From Paenibacillus sp. MMS18-CY102 (GTDB lineage: Bacteria > Bacillota > Bacilli > Paenibacillales > Paenibacillaceae), in the NCBI RefSeq assembly GCF_009789195.1, contig NZ_WSTC01000018.1, forward strand, positions 54,285-118,284: DNA of 64,000 nt. Direction: 5' to 3'. The position numbers and the translations under genes were made by a program. Each line of letters opens with the position of its first letter. Positions within the stretch are counted from its first letter, which is position 1. This document shows positions 8,527-16,628 of the stretch, in pieces. Under the pieces are notes generated by a model. The model saw only the letters and a list, made by a program, of their open reading frames with translations. It was not told the DNA's origin and searched no databases.

Positions 8527-9882
8527 ATGGAAAACTACACCGTCCAGATGATAGAGCTATTAGCGCTCAAGCAAAGCTCCACTGGGTATCAGATGGAGCT
8601 TATCATAACCCGAAACGATGGGCATGTGTTCAACGATGCCCTTGAGATAGATACATATACGTACGATCAGCTTTCCCTGCTGCAGCCGCTGGGCAACCGT
8701 GTCCGGCTCTCGCTGTATGCGAAGTGGGACCCTTATCAGCGAAGCTATTATAGTACATTGGTCCGCGTGAACGGCGCTTTTAGGGAAACGCTTTATTTTG
8801 CTTGCTCCGAAGACTATGTGTCGCAATTGAAGGAACTGAAGCAGTTTGCGCCTCAGGAAGCGAGCAATGCAGCCGAAACCGTTGGCAAGAAGAACGCTAA
8901 CCGGGCGGCAGCAGGCGAAGCTTCAGCAGTTGCAGTTGGAACGGTTCAGTTGGGGCAGAACAGATGGACCATGGCGCTGCGATGGCTCGTTATTGGGGTT
9001 ATGCTGCTGCTTCTGATTTTACGGGCGAATGACTTGTTGTTCAATGATCCGGCCATAGCGAGCAGCTCGAATGTCAGGATGCCGTTAGCGCAAGGGCCGA
9101 CGGTTACCAAGATCGAGACGAATGGCGTGGGGCTTGCCCCGAGCGGGTTTTTGCGGGAAATGCCTGAGTTGCTAGTTGAGAAGCAGGAGCCGAATAAGCT
9201 GGCTGTAAGCACGCCTGAAGCAAAGCCGGAAGGCAAGCCAGCGGTTAAACCGGTGAAGCATCCGGCAGAAGTGACGAAGCCTAAGCAGGGTTATGAAATC
9301 GTAAAGCTTCCTGCTGACAAGTACACGTACGACTTGCCTAAAGGCTATGTCGCATTGACGTTCGATGACGGGCCGTCTGCGTATACGAAGCAGTTGGTCG
9401 ATATTTTGAAGGATAATGATGTAGCGGGGACTTTCTTATTTATTGGGAACAATGCGAAGCGCCATCCGGATATTGTTGAATATGCTTATACGCAAAGCAT
9501 GTCTGTGGGCAACCATTCGTGGGATCACAGCAAGCTGACGCGTGTGAATAAGCAGAGCAGTGAAGCGAATATCACGAAGGCCAATGGCGAGCTGAATAAG
9601 GACGGGGCCAAGTCGGTTACGTTGTTCCGGCCGCCATACGGATTAATTAATGAGGCTTTAGCGAGCGTGGTGAAGGATCAGCAGATGAAGGTGTTGATGT
9701 GGAACCGTGATCCTGAGGACTGGGATGCCAATACGCGTGATGAAATCATCGATTATTTTGAGAAGGTGAATCCATCCGGCGGCATATACGTGCTGCATGA
9801 GAAGAAGCACACCGTAGAAGCTTTGCCTGCAATCATCCAATACTTAAAGAAGAAACAATTGAAATTCGTCATTTTCCAATAA
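8527..9882 (+). CDS. Membrane-anchored polysaccharide deacetylase (NodB domain)
   Basis: A 451-residue protein with an unusual layout: a cytoplasmic N-terminal domain of about 145 residues, one membrane helix (about 148-168), a Pro/Lys-rich linker, and an extracellular NodB deacetylase domain (about 272-450). NodB motifs are TFDDGPS (278-284, catalytic Asp then metal Asp), NHSWDHS (about 329, metal His pair), RPPYG (about 368), DPEDW, and the final VLHEKKH. It should remove N-acetyl groups from peptidoglycan or another wall polymer. The N-terminal domain is not one I recognise. A strong terminator follows. Confidence 0.85.
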   Translation: MENYTVQMIELLALKQSSTGYQMELIITRNDGHVFNDALEIDTYTYDQLSLLQPLGNRVRLSLYAKWDPYQRSYYSTLVRVNGAFRETLYFACSEDYVSQLKELKQFAPQEASNAAETVGKKNANRAAAGEASAVAVGTVQLGQNRWTMALRWLVIGVMLLLLILRANDLLFNDPAIASSSNVRMPLAQGPTVTKIETNGVGLAPSGFLREMPELLVEKQEPNKLAVSTPEAKPEGKPAVKPVKHPAEVTKPKQGYEIVKLPADKYTYDLPKGYVALTFDDGPSAYTKQLVDILKDNDVAGTFLFIGNNAKRHPDIVEYAYTQSMSVGNHSWDHSKLTRVNKQSSEANITKANGELNKDGAKSVTLFRPPYGLINEALASVVKDQQMKVLMWNRDPEDWDANTRDEIIDYFEKVNPSGGIYVLHEKKHTVEALPAIIQYLKKKQLKFVIFQ

Positions 9883-9893
9883 GTAATAACGAA

Positions 9894-9930
9894 ACGCTGG
9901 TCCCATCTTGGATGGGGCCGGCGTTTTTTG
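9894..9930 (+). terminator. Intrinsic terminator after the deacetylase gene
   Basis: A 14-bp stem (left arm ACGCTGGTCCCATC, loop TTG, two G-T pairs) followed by six T residues. Confidence 0.88.
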
Positions 9931-10017
9931 TTTGGGAGGACAAGAAAACAGCAGCTACGGTGTTGGTCCCCAAGCTGCTGCTTCTGCTGTTGCGTATGTT
10001 TTTGCTATTTGGCCGTA

Positions 10018-10941
10018 TTATTTAACCTGCATCGCGGTAACGCCGAATGCGCTATATCCACCAGTAGGCGTGACGTAGATTGTCAGGTCGCCGCCGCTAA
10101 AGGTCCATCCATTAACCGTGGCGCCTGGCGTCACATACGGAATGTAATAGAATCCGGAGCCCAGCAGCGAAGCTGGGAAAGTGACGATGATTGAATCATC
10201 TGGTTGTTTCGAGGCGAGAACGCCAGTGCCAGCCAAGACGCTGCCACTATCAGTGATAACCCCGTTGAAGGTTTTAACGCCCGGTCCCGGTTCGCCTTGC
10301 GGACCTTGCGGACCGGTCGGACCAACCGCGCCAGTATCGCCTTGTGCACCCTGCGGGCCAGCGGGACCAACCGCGCCGGTATCGCCTTGAGGACCTTGCG
10401 GACCAGCGGGACCAACCGCGCCGGTATCGCCTTGAGCACCCTGCGGGCCAGCGGGACCAACCGCGCCGGTATCGCCTTGAGCACCCTGCGGGCCAGCGGG
10501 ACCAACCGCGCCGGTATCGCCTTTCGCACCTGCTGCACCTGTGGCACCAGTATCACCTTTGGTCCCGGTTGCACCAGTAGCGCCTCTGTCGCCTTCGGCG
10601 CCCTTCGCTCCAGCAGCCCCAGTATCGCCTTTAGTTCCTTGAGTACCAGTAGCGCCCGTAGCACCGGTGTCGCCTTTTGGCCCACCGACATTCCATGAGA
10701 TCAATTGCTCTGTTTTGCTGCAAGAAGGGGTGGTTGCTTCTTTCGATTTCTTATCGCTGGACGAAGCGGTTTTGGTTGCGGCAGGAAGCAGTAAGCGCAT
10801 CGTTCCGTCTTTTTTCACGCATGCTTGCAGCACTTGTGTCTTAGTTGCGGGTTGGCTTGTCGCCGCATAAACGCCGATGCCTGACATACATAGAAGAATA
10901 ATAGCTGTAACGATAATAAATGCTTTTTTATTGATGTACAT
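10018..10941 (-). CDS. Collagen-like secreted protein
   Basis: A 307-residue protein: an N-terminal signal or anchor helix ([20 protein letters not shown]), about 60 residues of linker with two Cys, 45 uninterrupted Gly-X-Y triplets, and a beta-rich C-terminal domain of about 85 residues ending FGVTAMQVK. The C-terminal half of the triplet region is built from a 15-residue unit, [15 protein letters not shown], repeated about five times and visible as 45-bp DNA repeats. Bacterial collagen proteins of this form sit on the cell or spore surface as trimers, with the C-terminal domain as trimeriser. Thr-rich triplets are likely O-glycosylation sites. Confidence 0.85.
   Translation of the reverse strand: MYINKKAFIIVTAIILLCMSGIGVYAATSQPATKTQVLQACVKKDGTMRLLLPAATKTASSSDKKSKEATTPSCSKTEQLISWNVGGPKGDTGATGATGTQGTKGDTGAAGAKGAEGDRGATGATGTKGDTGATGAAGAKGDTGAVGPAGPQGAQGDTGAVGPAGPQGAQGDTGAVGPAGPQGPQGDTGAVGPAGPQGAQGDTGAVGPTGPQGPQGEPGPGVKTFNGVITDSGSVLAGTGVLASKQPDDSIIVTFPASLLGSGFYYIPYVTPGATVNGWTFSGGDLTIYVTPTGGYSAFGVTAMQVK
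10313..10525 (-). repeat. 45-bp tandem repeats coding collagen triplets
   Basis: Near-identical 45-bp units (CCAGCGGGACCAACCGCG recurring every 45 bases) encode the 15-residue collagen unit. The length is a multiple of three, so gain or loss of units keeps the frame. Confidence 0.85.
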
Positions 10942-11038
10942 TTATTCTGACACCATCCCAATTATGATTACATACCTTTCGTATCATAGTTTAGCTGTAA
11001 ATTAGCGTCAATGAATATTTTGGAGCGAGTAATATAGC

Positions 11039-11081
11039 AAAGAAGGGTGTCCCAAAGCATAAACTTGGGATATCCTTCTTT
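11039..11081. terminator. Terminator-like hairpin upstream of the collagen gene
   Basis: The arms AAAGAAGGGTGTCCCAA and TTGGGATATCCTTCTTT pair almost perfectly. It lies in a non-coding stretch with no obvious gene to terminate, so its role is unclear. Confidence 0.5.
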
Positions 11082-11111
11082 AATTGTAAAACAAAAAGAA
11101 ACCGTGTAATG

Positions 11112-11302
11112 GCAATTGTAACGGACTGAGCAGCCCTTATTTGATCCAAATCAGTCTTAATTATGTTCTAACGGACTGAGCAGCCGCTATTTGGCCAATA
11201 TCGTCCACAGGAGGCAGCAGAGTGGATAAATAACGGCTGTGGTGTCCGTTACAATTGCAACGGGAACGTTTGGAGGGCTATAACGGCCCTGAGGTCCGTT
11301 AG
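11112..11302. repeat. Inverted repeat block, TAACGGAC units
   Basis: Two plus-oriented units begin TAACGGACTGAGCAGC (11119 and 11169) and two minus-oriented units end GTCCGTTA (about 11229-11251 and 11276-11301). GCAATTGTAACGGAC at 11112 is perfectly complementary to the segment ending at 11258. Together with 10942-11111 this fills the 426-base gap between the collagen and ndh genes; I see no coding sequence there. Confidence 0.75.
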
Positions 11303-11347
11303 AAAAAAAGGTTTCCCTGAAGCAGCAGAACTGCTGTAGGGAAACCT
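11303..11347 (-). terminator. Intrinsic terminator of the DUF1641-ndh operon
   Basis: On the minus strand AGGTTTCCCT pairs with AGGGAAACCT around an inner GCAGCAG/CTGCTG pairing and is followed by seven T residues. Confidence 0.85.
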
Positions 11348-11368
11348 CTTCTTATGAATGAATCAATA

Positions 11369-12550
11369 TTAGTGAGCAAGTGCGAACATGCCGTGAATGT
11401 GCGACAGGTAGCGGATGTTGCTCGCTTCTTTCATGAGTGTAGCAGGCAAGCCTTTGAGCTGCGTAGCGTTGCCGCCGATTGTGCCTACGCCGTCTTTGCG
11501 GCCGAGGCTGCCCAGCGTACCGGAGAATACAGGCACGAATTTATCCATTGTGCCGCCTTTGAACATAACGGACAGGTTGAAACCGACAACCTCACCCATT
11601 TGCCAAGCCAGCTGTGCAGTTGGCGGGTAAGGGCGCTCGCCACCCTCTGGGAATACAACCGCGCAGTCGCCTGCGAGGAATACATCCGAGTGGGACGTCG
11701 ATTGCAGCGTCTGCGTTACCGTCGAACGGCCGCGGTCTTCTGCGAGCCCGCAGCTGCCGACAACCGGATTGCCTTTAACGCCGCCCGTCCAGATGATTGT
11801 ACTGGACTCGATCGTTTCGCCATTTTTGAGCGATACGGACGTTTTTGTTGCTTCCGTGATTGCTACGCCAGTGATGAAGTTAACGCCACGTTTCGTCAAG
11901 CTTTCCATTGCACGGTCGATCAGCACTTTAGGGAAGATCGGCAATACAGCAGGGCCAGCTTCTACGCAGTACAGCTTGATGTCGTTGAAGTCGATGCCTT
12001 TGGCACGGCATACTTCTGGCAGCTTGTCAGCGAATTCGCCAACGAGCTCGACACCAGTCAGGCCGCCGCCGCCAACAACGATTGTTGCGTCAGCTTTGTT
12101 GCCTGATTTTTTGTAAGCGTCAAGACGCGCTTCCACATGGTTACGAATGCGGTTTGCATCAGCAACCGACTTCAGTACAAGGCTGTTCTCTTCCAAACCT
12201 GGGATGCCGAAGTAGTTCGTTTCGCTGCCGAGGGCAACGACGAGTGCGTCATATTTGTGTACAGCGCCGCTCTCAAGAATGACTTGCTTCTCGTTAGGCT
12301 TGATGTCCTTAACCGTATCAATAACGATGTTGATGTCTTTGCTGCCCAGAAGTTTATTCAGTGGCAACGCTACGGCTCCCTCTGCAATTGTGCCTCCTGC
12401 AAGACGGTGCAGCTCGGTAATGATTTGGTGAGTCGGGAAACGGTTAACGATCGTGATGCTTGCTTCCGCAGGTGTCAGGTGTTTGCGAGCTGTCATTGCT
12501 GCGAGGACGCCGCCATAGCCGCCGCCCAGAATTAAAATTTGTTTCGACAT
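11369..12550 (-). CDS. ndh: Type II NADH dehydrogenase (NADH:quinone oxidoreductase)
   Basis: A 393-residue flavoprotein of the NDH-2 family. The N-terminal FAD Rossmann motif is ILILGGGYGG, the NADH-binding motif is IVVGGGGLTGVEL near 157-170, and the FAD-binding VFLAGDCAVV is near 290. AQLAWQMGEVVGFNL fits quinone-reducing NDH-2. It passes electrons from NADH to menaquinone without pumping protons. The ATG at 12550 is chosen over 12556 because GGAGG abuts the latter. The gene follows a DUF1641 gene, the same order as yjlC-ndh in B. subtilis, and a Rex-type operator lies upstream of the pair. Confidence 0.88.
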   Translation of the reverse strand: MSKQILILGGGYGGVLAAMTARKHLTPAEASITIVNRFPTHQIITELHRLAGGTIAEGAVALPLNKLLGSKDINIVIDTVKDIKPNEKQVILESGAVHKYDALVVALGSETNYFGIPGLEENSLVLKSVADANRIRNHVEARLDAYKKSGNKADATIVVGGGGLTGVELVGEFADKLPEVCRAKGIDFNDIKLYCVEAGPAVLPIFPKVLIDRAMESLTKRGVNFITGVAITEATKTSVSLKNGETIESSTIIWTGGVKGNPVVGSCGLAEDRGRSTVTQTLQSTSHSDVFLAGDCAVVFPEGGERPYPPTAQLAWQMGEVVGFNLSVMFKGGTMDKFVPVFSGTLGSLGRKDGVGTIGGNATQLKGLPATLMKEASNIRYLSHIHGMFALAH

Positions 12551-12587
12551 GTCCATCCTCCATTCTTACTCAACCGCTTAGTTGGTG

Positions 12588-13013
12588 TTATTTTTTCTGT
12601 TCACCCAGCACGTTCAGGAAAGCCTGAGCGAAGCGAAGCGTTCTTTGTACTTCTGGATCTTTGAGCATTTTGAGCATGCCGAACAGGCCGATTGTCGAAG
12701 TATCCGCTTGTGCGCGGTCTCCTGCTTCGATTGCAGCTGCTGCGATGCCTTTTGCTTTTTCTTGAACTGGTTTGACGAACTCGCCAATGCCTTGTGCAAA
12801 ATCATTAATAAGTACTTTGTCCGTTGCTACGCCATAAGCGAAATCATAAGCTTTCGTCAGCATCGTAACCATTTCAGCAAGCTTTGGCAGGTTTTCCACC
12901 AATACAGTCAGGGATTGTTGGATCTCCGGCTTCGTCAATTGATCAAGCACGTCTAACGATTTAGCTTCCTGTGCGAGGCCTACTGCCGCCTCTTGTTGAG
13001 CTGTTTGAGACAT
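12588..13013 (-). CDS. DUF1641 protein, YjlC-like
   Basis: A 141-residue soluble helical protein matching the DUF1641 family. It has an N-terminal helical stretch (LDQLTKPEIQQSLTVLVENLPKL in part) and a Gly/Ala-containing centre (GIGEFVKPVQEKAKG). Its function is unknown, but it stands immediately upstream of ndh as yjlC does in B. subtilis. It may assist NDH-2 or its membrane attachment; that is inference. The ATG follows AAGGAGGACG. It is the first gene of the operon behind the Rex-type operator. Confidence 0.8.
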   Translation of the reverse strand: MSQTAQQEAAVGLAQEAKSLDVLDQLTKPEIQQSLTVLVENLPKLAEMVTMLTKAYDFAYGVATDKVLINDFAQGIGEFVKPVQEKAKGIAAAAIEAGDRAQADTSTIGLFGMLKMLKDPEVQRTLRFAQAFLNVLGEQKK

Positions 13014-13067
13014 AGAGAACGTCCTCCTTTGCGTTGAAATTTCCTAGGTTGTGGTCTCGATATAGGG

Positions 13068-13085
13068 TTGTAACATTTTTCACAA
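13068..13085. promoter_or_regulatory. Rex-type operator upstream of DUF1641-ndh
   Basis: TTGTAACATTTTTCACAA matches the 18-bp Rex consensus TTGTGAA-N4-TTCACAA at 12 of 14 arm positions. It lies 55-72 bases upstream of the operon start and overlaps a plausible minus-strand -35 (TTGTGA). Rex represses ndh when NADH/NAD is low, which fits the operon. Confidence 0.7.
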
Positions 13086-13284
13086 TACATCACGCATATG
13101 AACCTAATCGGGTTTGACCTATTGATTCTATTCTACACCTTTTTGCATCAAAATAAAAAACAATTTAATTTTTTTAACTCGAATGTAAGCGATTTATTGC
13201 TGGGAATGGAATGAAATCGAAGAAATCGCCCACAATATATGCGAAATTCGATAATTCTGCGTGCAAAAAGGAGAACAAACGTTC

Positions 13285-13950
13285 ATGATGAAACGATTCA
13301 CGCGACTTACAATGGCCTGCTTGCTGGAAACAACTGTAATATCGCCTGCGGCGGTTAGCGCAGCGGCAGCTGAGAAGCCTGTAGCGCATCAGGCACACTC
13401 GGGCTGGACGAACAGTAAAGTGAAGCTCACCTGCGACATGCGCCGGCTCTGGATCGACCATTCAGAGTGGACGAAGTATTACATTATTAGCGCAATCGCA
13501 GGGCTGGAGGATCAAGAGCAAGTGCTGGCTCGCTTGCTTCGCAATCAGCAGGATATCGGCAACACGTTTAAGCTTTATTATGGCGAGGCGGCGGGCAATA
13601 AGCTGACAATGCTGTTGCAGGAGCATATTATGCTTGCGGGCAAGGTGTTAGCGGCGGCCAAAGCGGGCAATCAGGCGGAGTTAGCTGCGGCGAACAAGGA
13701 GTGGTACCGCAATGCGGACGACCTTGCAAGATTTTGGAGCGGCATCAACCCGAACTGGCCAGAGAAGCAGCTTAGAGATATTTTGTACAAGCATCTGGAG
13801 ATTATAACGGAGATCGTTGGAGCGCGGCTGAAGAAAGACTGGGCTGCGGATATTCTCGCGACGGACAAAGGGGAAGACCATCTCATGATGCTGGCTGACA
13901 TCCTGTCTGCAGGCATTATGAAGCAGTTTCCCAAAGCATTTCAACAATAA
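13285..13950 (+). CDS. Conserved secreted protein of unknown function
   Basis: A 221-residue protein with an N-terminal signal peptide ending near AAVSAAAAEK. The mature part is all helical, with conserved-looking stretches MRRLWIDHSEWTKYYI, NQQDIGNTFKLYYGEAAGN, EWYRNADDLARF and LYKHLEIITEIV. I recall similar proteins in Bacillota genomes under the misleading name acetylglutamate kinase, but there is no kinase motif here. The ATG at 13285 is preferred over the GTG at 13261 because AAGGAG (13268-13273) lies between them. It appears monocistronic. Confidence 0.75.
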   Translation: MMKRFTRLTMACLLETTVISPAAVSAAAAEKPVAHQAHSGWTNSKVKLTCDMRRLWIDHSEWTKYYIISAIAGLEDQEQVLARLLRNQQDIGNTFKLYYGEAAGNKLTMLLQEHIMLAGKVLAAAKAGNQAELAAANKEWYRNADDLARFWSGINPNWPEKQLRDILYKHLEIITEIVGARLKKDWAADILATDKGEDHLMMLADILSAGIMKQFPKAFQQ

Positions 13951-14053
13951 TCTGCCGTAATGGGGGGTTCGATCCCCTCCAACTGTACAAGCAACGATTC
14001 GTCCTCCTGCATTTGCTGTAGCATCCCGTCAATTTACAGGAGGATTGAATCCA

Positions 14054-14506
14054 TTGATTAGCTCAAAAGCATCCGCAAAGCGCCAATGCGCGACCAAGTG
14101 CCGGCCAAAACGGCGGTTATCTGGCGCTACGCTCGGCACGTACACGACCGGCATTCTGCGCCGCCCGCCAGGAACACAATTTTCGCTCGTCGACGCCGTG
14201 AATCTTAGCAAGTTCAGCCGGAGCGTGACTGTGCGCGTATACGATTGGTCTAGCGGCACGCCAGTGGCATTGCCTGTATTCCCTTGCGAGACACGTAGCT
14301 GTACAGTATGGCTTGGTGCGAACCGGTCGGACTTTCTGTATGCGGATGTTTCAAATGTGCAGTTTAAATATGAAGTGCGCATTACACGGCCCATTGACCG
14401 CAATTTGGTCACTAATGTGTTCGGCGTAAGCAACACGCCATTCACGCCGCAGCCGGGCGATACAGTATTGCAGAAAAATCTGGTTCGCATTCGGCGCATG
14501 CGCTAA
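14054..14506 (+). CDS. Hypothetical protein, surface-type beta domain
   Basis: A 150-residue protein, beta-strand rich after a basic N terminus. Notable stretches are TTGILRRPPGTQFSLVDAVN, VTVRVYDWSSGTPVALPV, FLYADVSNVQFKYEVRI and VFGVSNTPFTPQPGD. Similar small proteins seem familiar from Paenibacillus and Bacillus, but I know no function. There is no signal peptide. The strong AGGAGG at 14038-14043 is only one base from the TTG at 14045 and ten from the TTG at 14054, so the latter is chosen. The rare start lowers confidence in the exact N terminus, not in the gene. Confidence 0.65.
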   Translation: MISSKASAKRQCATKCRPKRRLSGATLGTYTTGILRRPPGTQFSLVDAVNLSKFSRSVTVRVYDWSSGTPVALPVFPCETRSCTVWLGANRSDFLYADVSNVQFKYEVRITRPIDRNLVTNVFGVSNTPFTPQPGDTVLQKNLVRIRRMR

Positions 14507-14526
14507 CAACCACGATATAAAAGGAT

Positions 14527-14565
14527 AGAAGCTCATCGCGCGGCAGGCGGTGGGCTATTTTTGCG
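14527..14565 (+). terminator. Probable intrinsic terminator
   Basis: AGCTCATCGC and GGCGGTGGGCT can pair with G-T pairs, followed by ATTTTT. Imperfect stem. The rest of 14507-14728 holds nothing I recognise. Confidence 0.45.
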
Positions 14566-14728
14566 CTGTTTACACTTTCCTCCCATTAACGAAGATAACG
14601 ACGATGGAATCGATCCTCCTGGGACGAAAGGAAAAAGGAGAGCTGCAGTGATTCATTTGGGCGGGGGATGTGCCTTTGTGCCAAGCTTACTTTATAATAA
14701 AAACAAATAAGCAGGTGGAGGGGCACGC

Positions 14729-15058
14729 GTGGAACCATTTACACTGCGAGTGGTCGAGATCATTAAAGGCATCCCGGCAGGCCATGTTATGACCTATGGT
14801 CAAATTGCGGCGTGGGCAGGCAGCCCGCGGGCGGCAAGGCAGGTTGTACGGCTACTGCATTCGCTGAGCATGAAGCATGGGCTGCCTTGGCATCGCGTCG
14901 TGAATGCGAAGGGCGAGATTGCGATTCAAGACGTCGAAGGGCGCGATACGCAGTTGTTTTTGCTTGAGCAGGAAGGCGTCGTTTGCCTCAGTGGGCGCAT
15001 TGATTTGGACAAGTACCGGTACGAGGGACCGCCGCATAGAGATGAGGACGAGAGATGA
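14729..15058 (+). CDS. Alkyltransferase-like protein (ATL)
   Basis: A 109-residue protein with the fold of the DNA-binding domain of O6-methylguanine-DNA methyltransferase: [22 protein letters not shown] is the helix-turn-helix region with the Arg finger. The active-site PCHR motif is PWHRV here, with Trp in place of the acceptor Cys, so it cannot transfer the alkyl group. Such ATL proteins bind O6-alkylguanine and hand the lesion to nucleotide excision repair. The GTG start follows GGTGGAGG. Its stop overlaps the start of the helicase gene by four bases, so the two are translationally coupled. Confidence 0.88.
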   Translation: MEPFTLRVVEIIKGIPAGHVMTYGQIAAWAGSPRAARQVVRLLHSLSMKHGLPWHRVVNAKGEIAIQDVEGRDTQLFLLEQEGVVCLSGRIDLDKYRYEGPPHRDEDER

Positions 15059-16503
15059 GTTGGAGTGGGTTTGGTCAGTATGGATTGAGTGAAGACATCG
15101 TCAGGGCACTAGAGGGATTAGGGTTCAATGAGCCAACGGAGGTACAGCGTGAGGTCATTCCGGTGGTGATGCATAATCGGGATATTGTAGTGAAATCGCA
15201 GACGGGGAGCGGGAAGACGGCTGCATACGGCATTCCGCTGTGCGAGCTTGTGAACTGGGAGGAGAATAAGCCTCAGGTGCTTATTCTAACGCCGACGCGG
15301 GAGCTTGCGGTACAGGTGAAAGAGGATCTGACGAACATTGGGCGGTTCAAAAGGGTGAGGGCAGCTGCGATATACGGTAAACAGCCGTTTCACGTCCAGA
15401 AGCTGGAGCTGAAGCAAAAGACGCATATCGTTGCCGGTACGCCTGGCCGCGTGCTGGACCATATTGAGAAAGGCACATTCCCGCTTGGCAAGCTGGCGTA
15501 TCTCGTCATTGACGAGGCAGATGAAATGCTCAACATGGGCTTTATCGATCAAGTAGAGGCGATTATTCAGCGGCTGCCGGCCGAGCGGGTGACGATGCTG
15601 TTCTCCGCGACGCTGCCGGAGGATGTTGACCAACTGCGCCAGAAGTATATGCGTGATCCGGTCTCGGTTGAAATTCAAGCGACAGGGCTGACGACCGATG
15701 CGATCGAGCATGCGCAGATGAAAGTGAGCGAAGCGGACAAGTTCGAGCTGCTGCAAAATGTCACCATGGTGGAGAACCCGGACAGCTGTATTATTTTTTG
15801 CCGGACGCAAGAAGGGGTTAACGACCTGTTCCGTGGGCTAGCGCGGTTAGAGTATCCATGCGACCGCATCCATGGAGGGATGGCGCAGGAAGAACGGCTT
15901 GAAGTGATGAGTGCGTTCCGCCGCGGACAATTCCGTTATCTAATTGCGACGGATGTTGCGGCACGCGGAATCGATATCGATAATATTACGCATGTGATCA
16001 ACTATGATTTTCCGCTCGATAAGGAGGGTTACGTCCACCGAACGGGGCGGACGGGCCGGGCGGGCAAGCGCGGCCAGGCGATCACCTTCGTGACGCCGAG
16101 CGATGAAGGGCGTTTAGCTGAGGTGGAGAAGTACATTGGATTCCGCATTCGCCGCGTAGAGGAGCCATCTGCCGAGGAAGTCGAATCGGGGCGAGGAGCG
16201 TTCGAGCAGAAAATTTATCGGCAAACGCGCCGCAAGAAGGACAAAGGCGAGCAGGTAAGCGCTGAAGCGGGCATCATGAAGCTTTACTTCAACGGAGGCA
16301 AAAAGAAAAAGCTTCGCGCCGTCGACTTCGTCGGCACCATCGCCCGTATCGACGGCATGGCCGCAGATGACATCGGCATTATTGCGATTCAGGATAATGA
16401 GACGTTCGTCGATATTTTGAACGGCAAAGGGCTGCTCGTCCTGCAGGCGATGAAGAGCACGACCGTTAAGGGCAAGCTGCTGAAGGTGCATAAGGCGAAG
16501 TGA
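15055..16503 (+). CDS. dbpA: DEAD-box RNA helicase, DbpA/YxiN type
   Basis: A 482-residue helicase. Motif I SQTGSGKT is at 48-55, PTREL at about 80, TPGR at 129-132, DEAD at 153-156, SAT near 184, and the motif VI stretch [13 protein letters not shown] near 327. The C-terminal 75 residues ([20 protein letters not shown] and on) form the RNA-binding domain that in DbpA/YxiN recognises hairpin 92 of 23S rRNA, so its role is in large-subunit assembly. It overlaps the ATL gene by four bases, an uncommon partner. Confidence 0.88.
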   Translation: MSWSGFGQYGLSEDIVRALEGLGFNEPTEVQREVIPVVMHNRDIVVKSQTGSGKTAAYGIPLCELVNWEENKPQVLILTPTRELAVQVKEDLTNIGRFKRVRAAAIYGKQPFHVQKLELKQKTHIVAGTPGRVLDHIEKGTFPLGKLAYLVIDEADEMLNMGFIDQVEAIIQRLPAERVTMLFSATLPEDVDQLRQKYMRDPVSVEIQATGLTTDAIEHAQMKVSEADKFELLQNVTMVENPDSCIIFCRTQEGVNDLFRGLARLEYPCDRIHGGMAQEERLEVMSAFRRGQFRYLIATDVAARGIDIDNITHVINYDFPLDKEGYVHRTGRTGRAGKRGQAITFVTPSDEGRLAEVEKYIGFRIRRVEEPSAEEVESGRGAFEQKIYRQTRRKKDKGEQVSAEAGIMKLYFNGGKKKKLRAVDFVGTIARIDGMAADDIGIIAIQDNETFVDILNGKGLLVLQAMKSTTVKGKLLKVHKAK

Positions 16504-16628
16504 GGCTGTCCGCTGGCAAGCGAGGCAGAATATAGCCGGAGGGCGAGTCGAGTGATCAAGTGTCCCGTAGTCGCGCCTGCTTGCTATAAATAAACATTTC
16601 ATACATGACAGAGTGGGAGGCGGGGCTA

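Noticed and set aside
10204..10698. Long plus-strand frame opposite the collagen gene
   Set aside because: It is the mirror of the collagen repeats, has no ribosome binding site and gives low-complexity Arg/Thr/Ala sequence.
11354..12106. Long plus-strand frame opposite ndh
   Set aside because: The minus strand encodes a clear NDH-2; the plus frame has no RBS and an unnatural Cys/Arg/Glu-rich composition.
13951..13995. T-arm-like sequence GGGGGGTTCGATCCCCTCC after the secreted-protein gene
   Set aside because: It resembles the 3' part of a tRNA, but the bases upstream are the end of a coding gene and cannot form the rest of a cloverleaf. At most it is a tRNA-end remnant.
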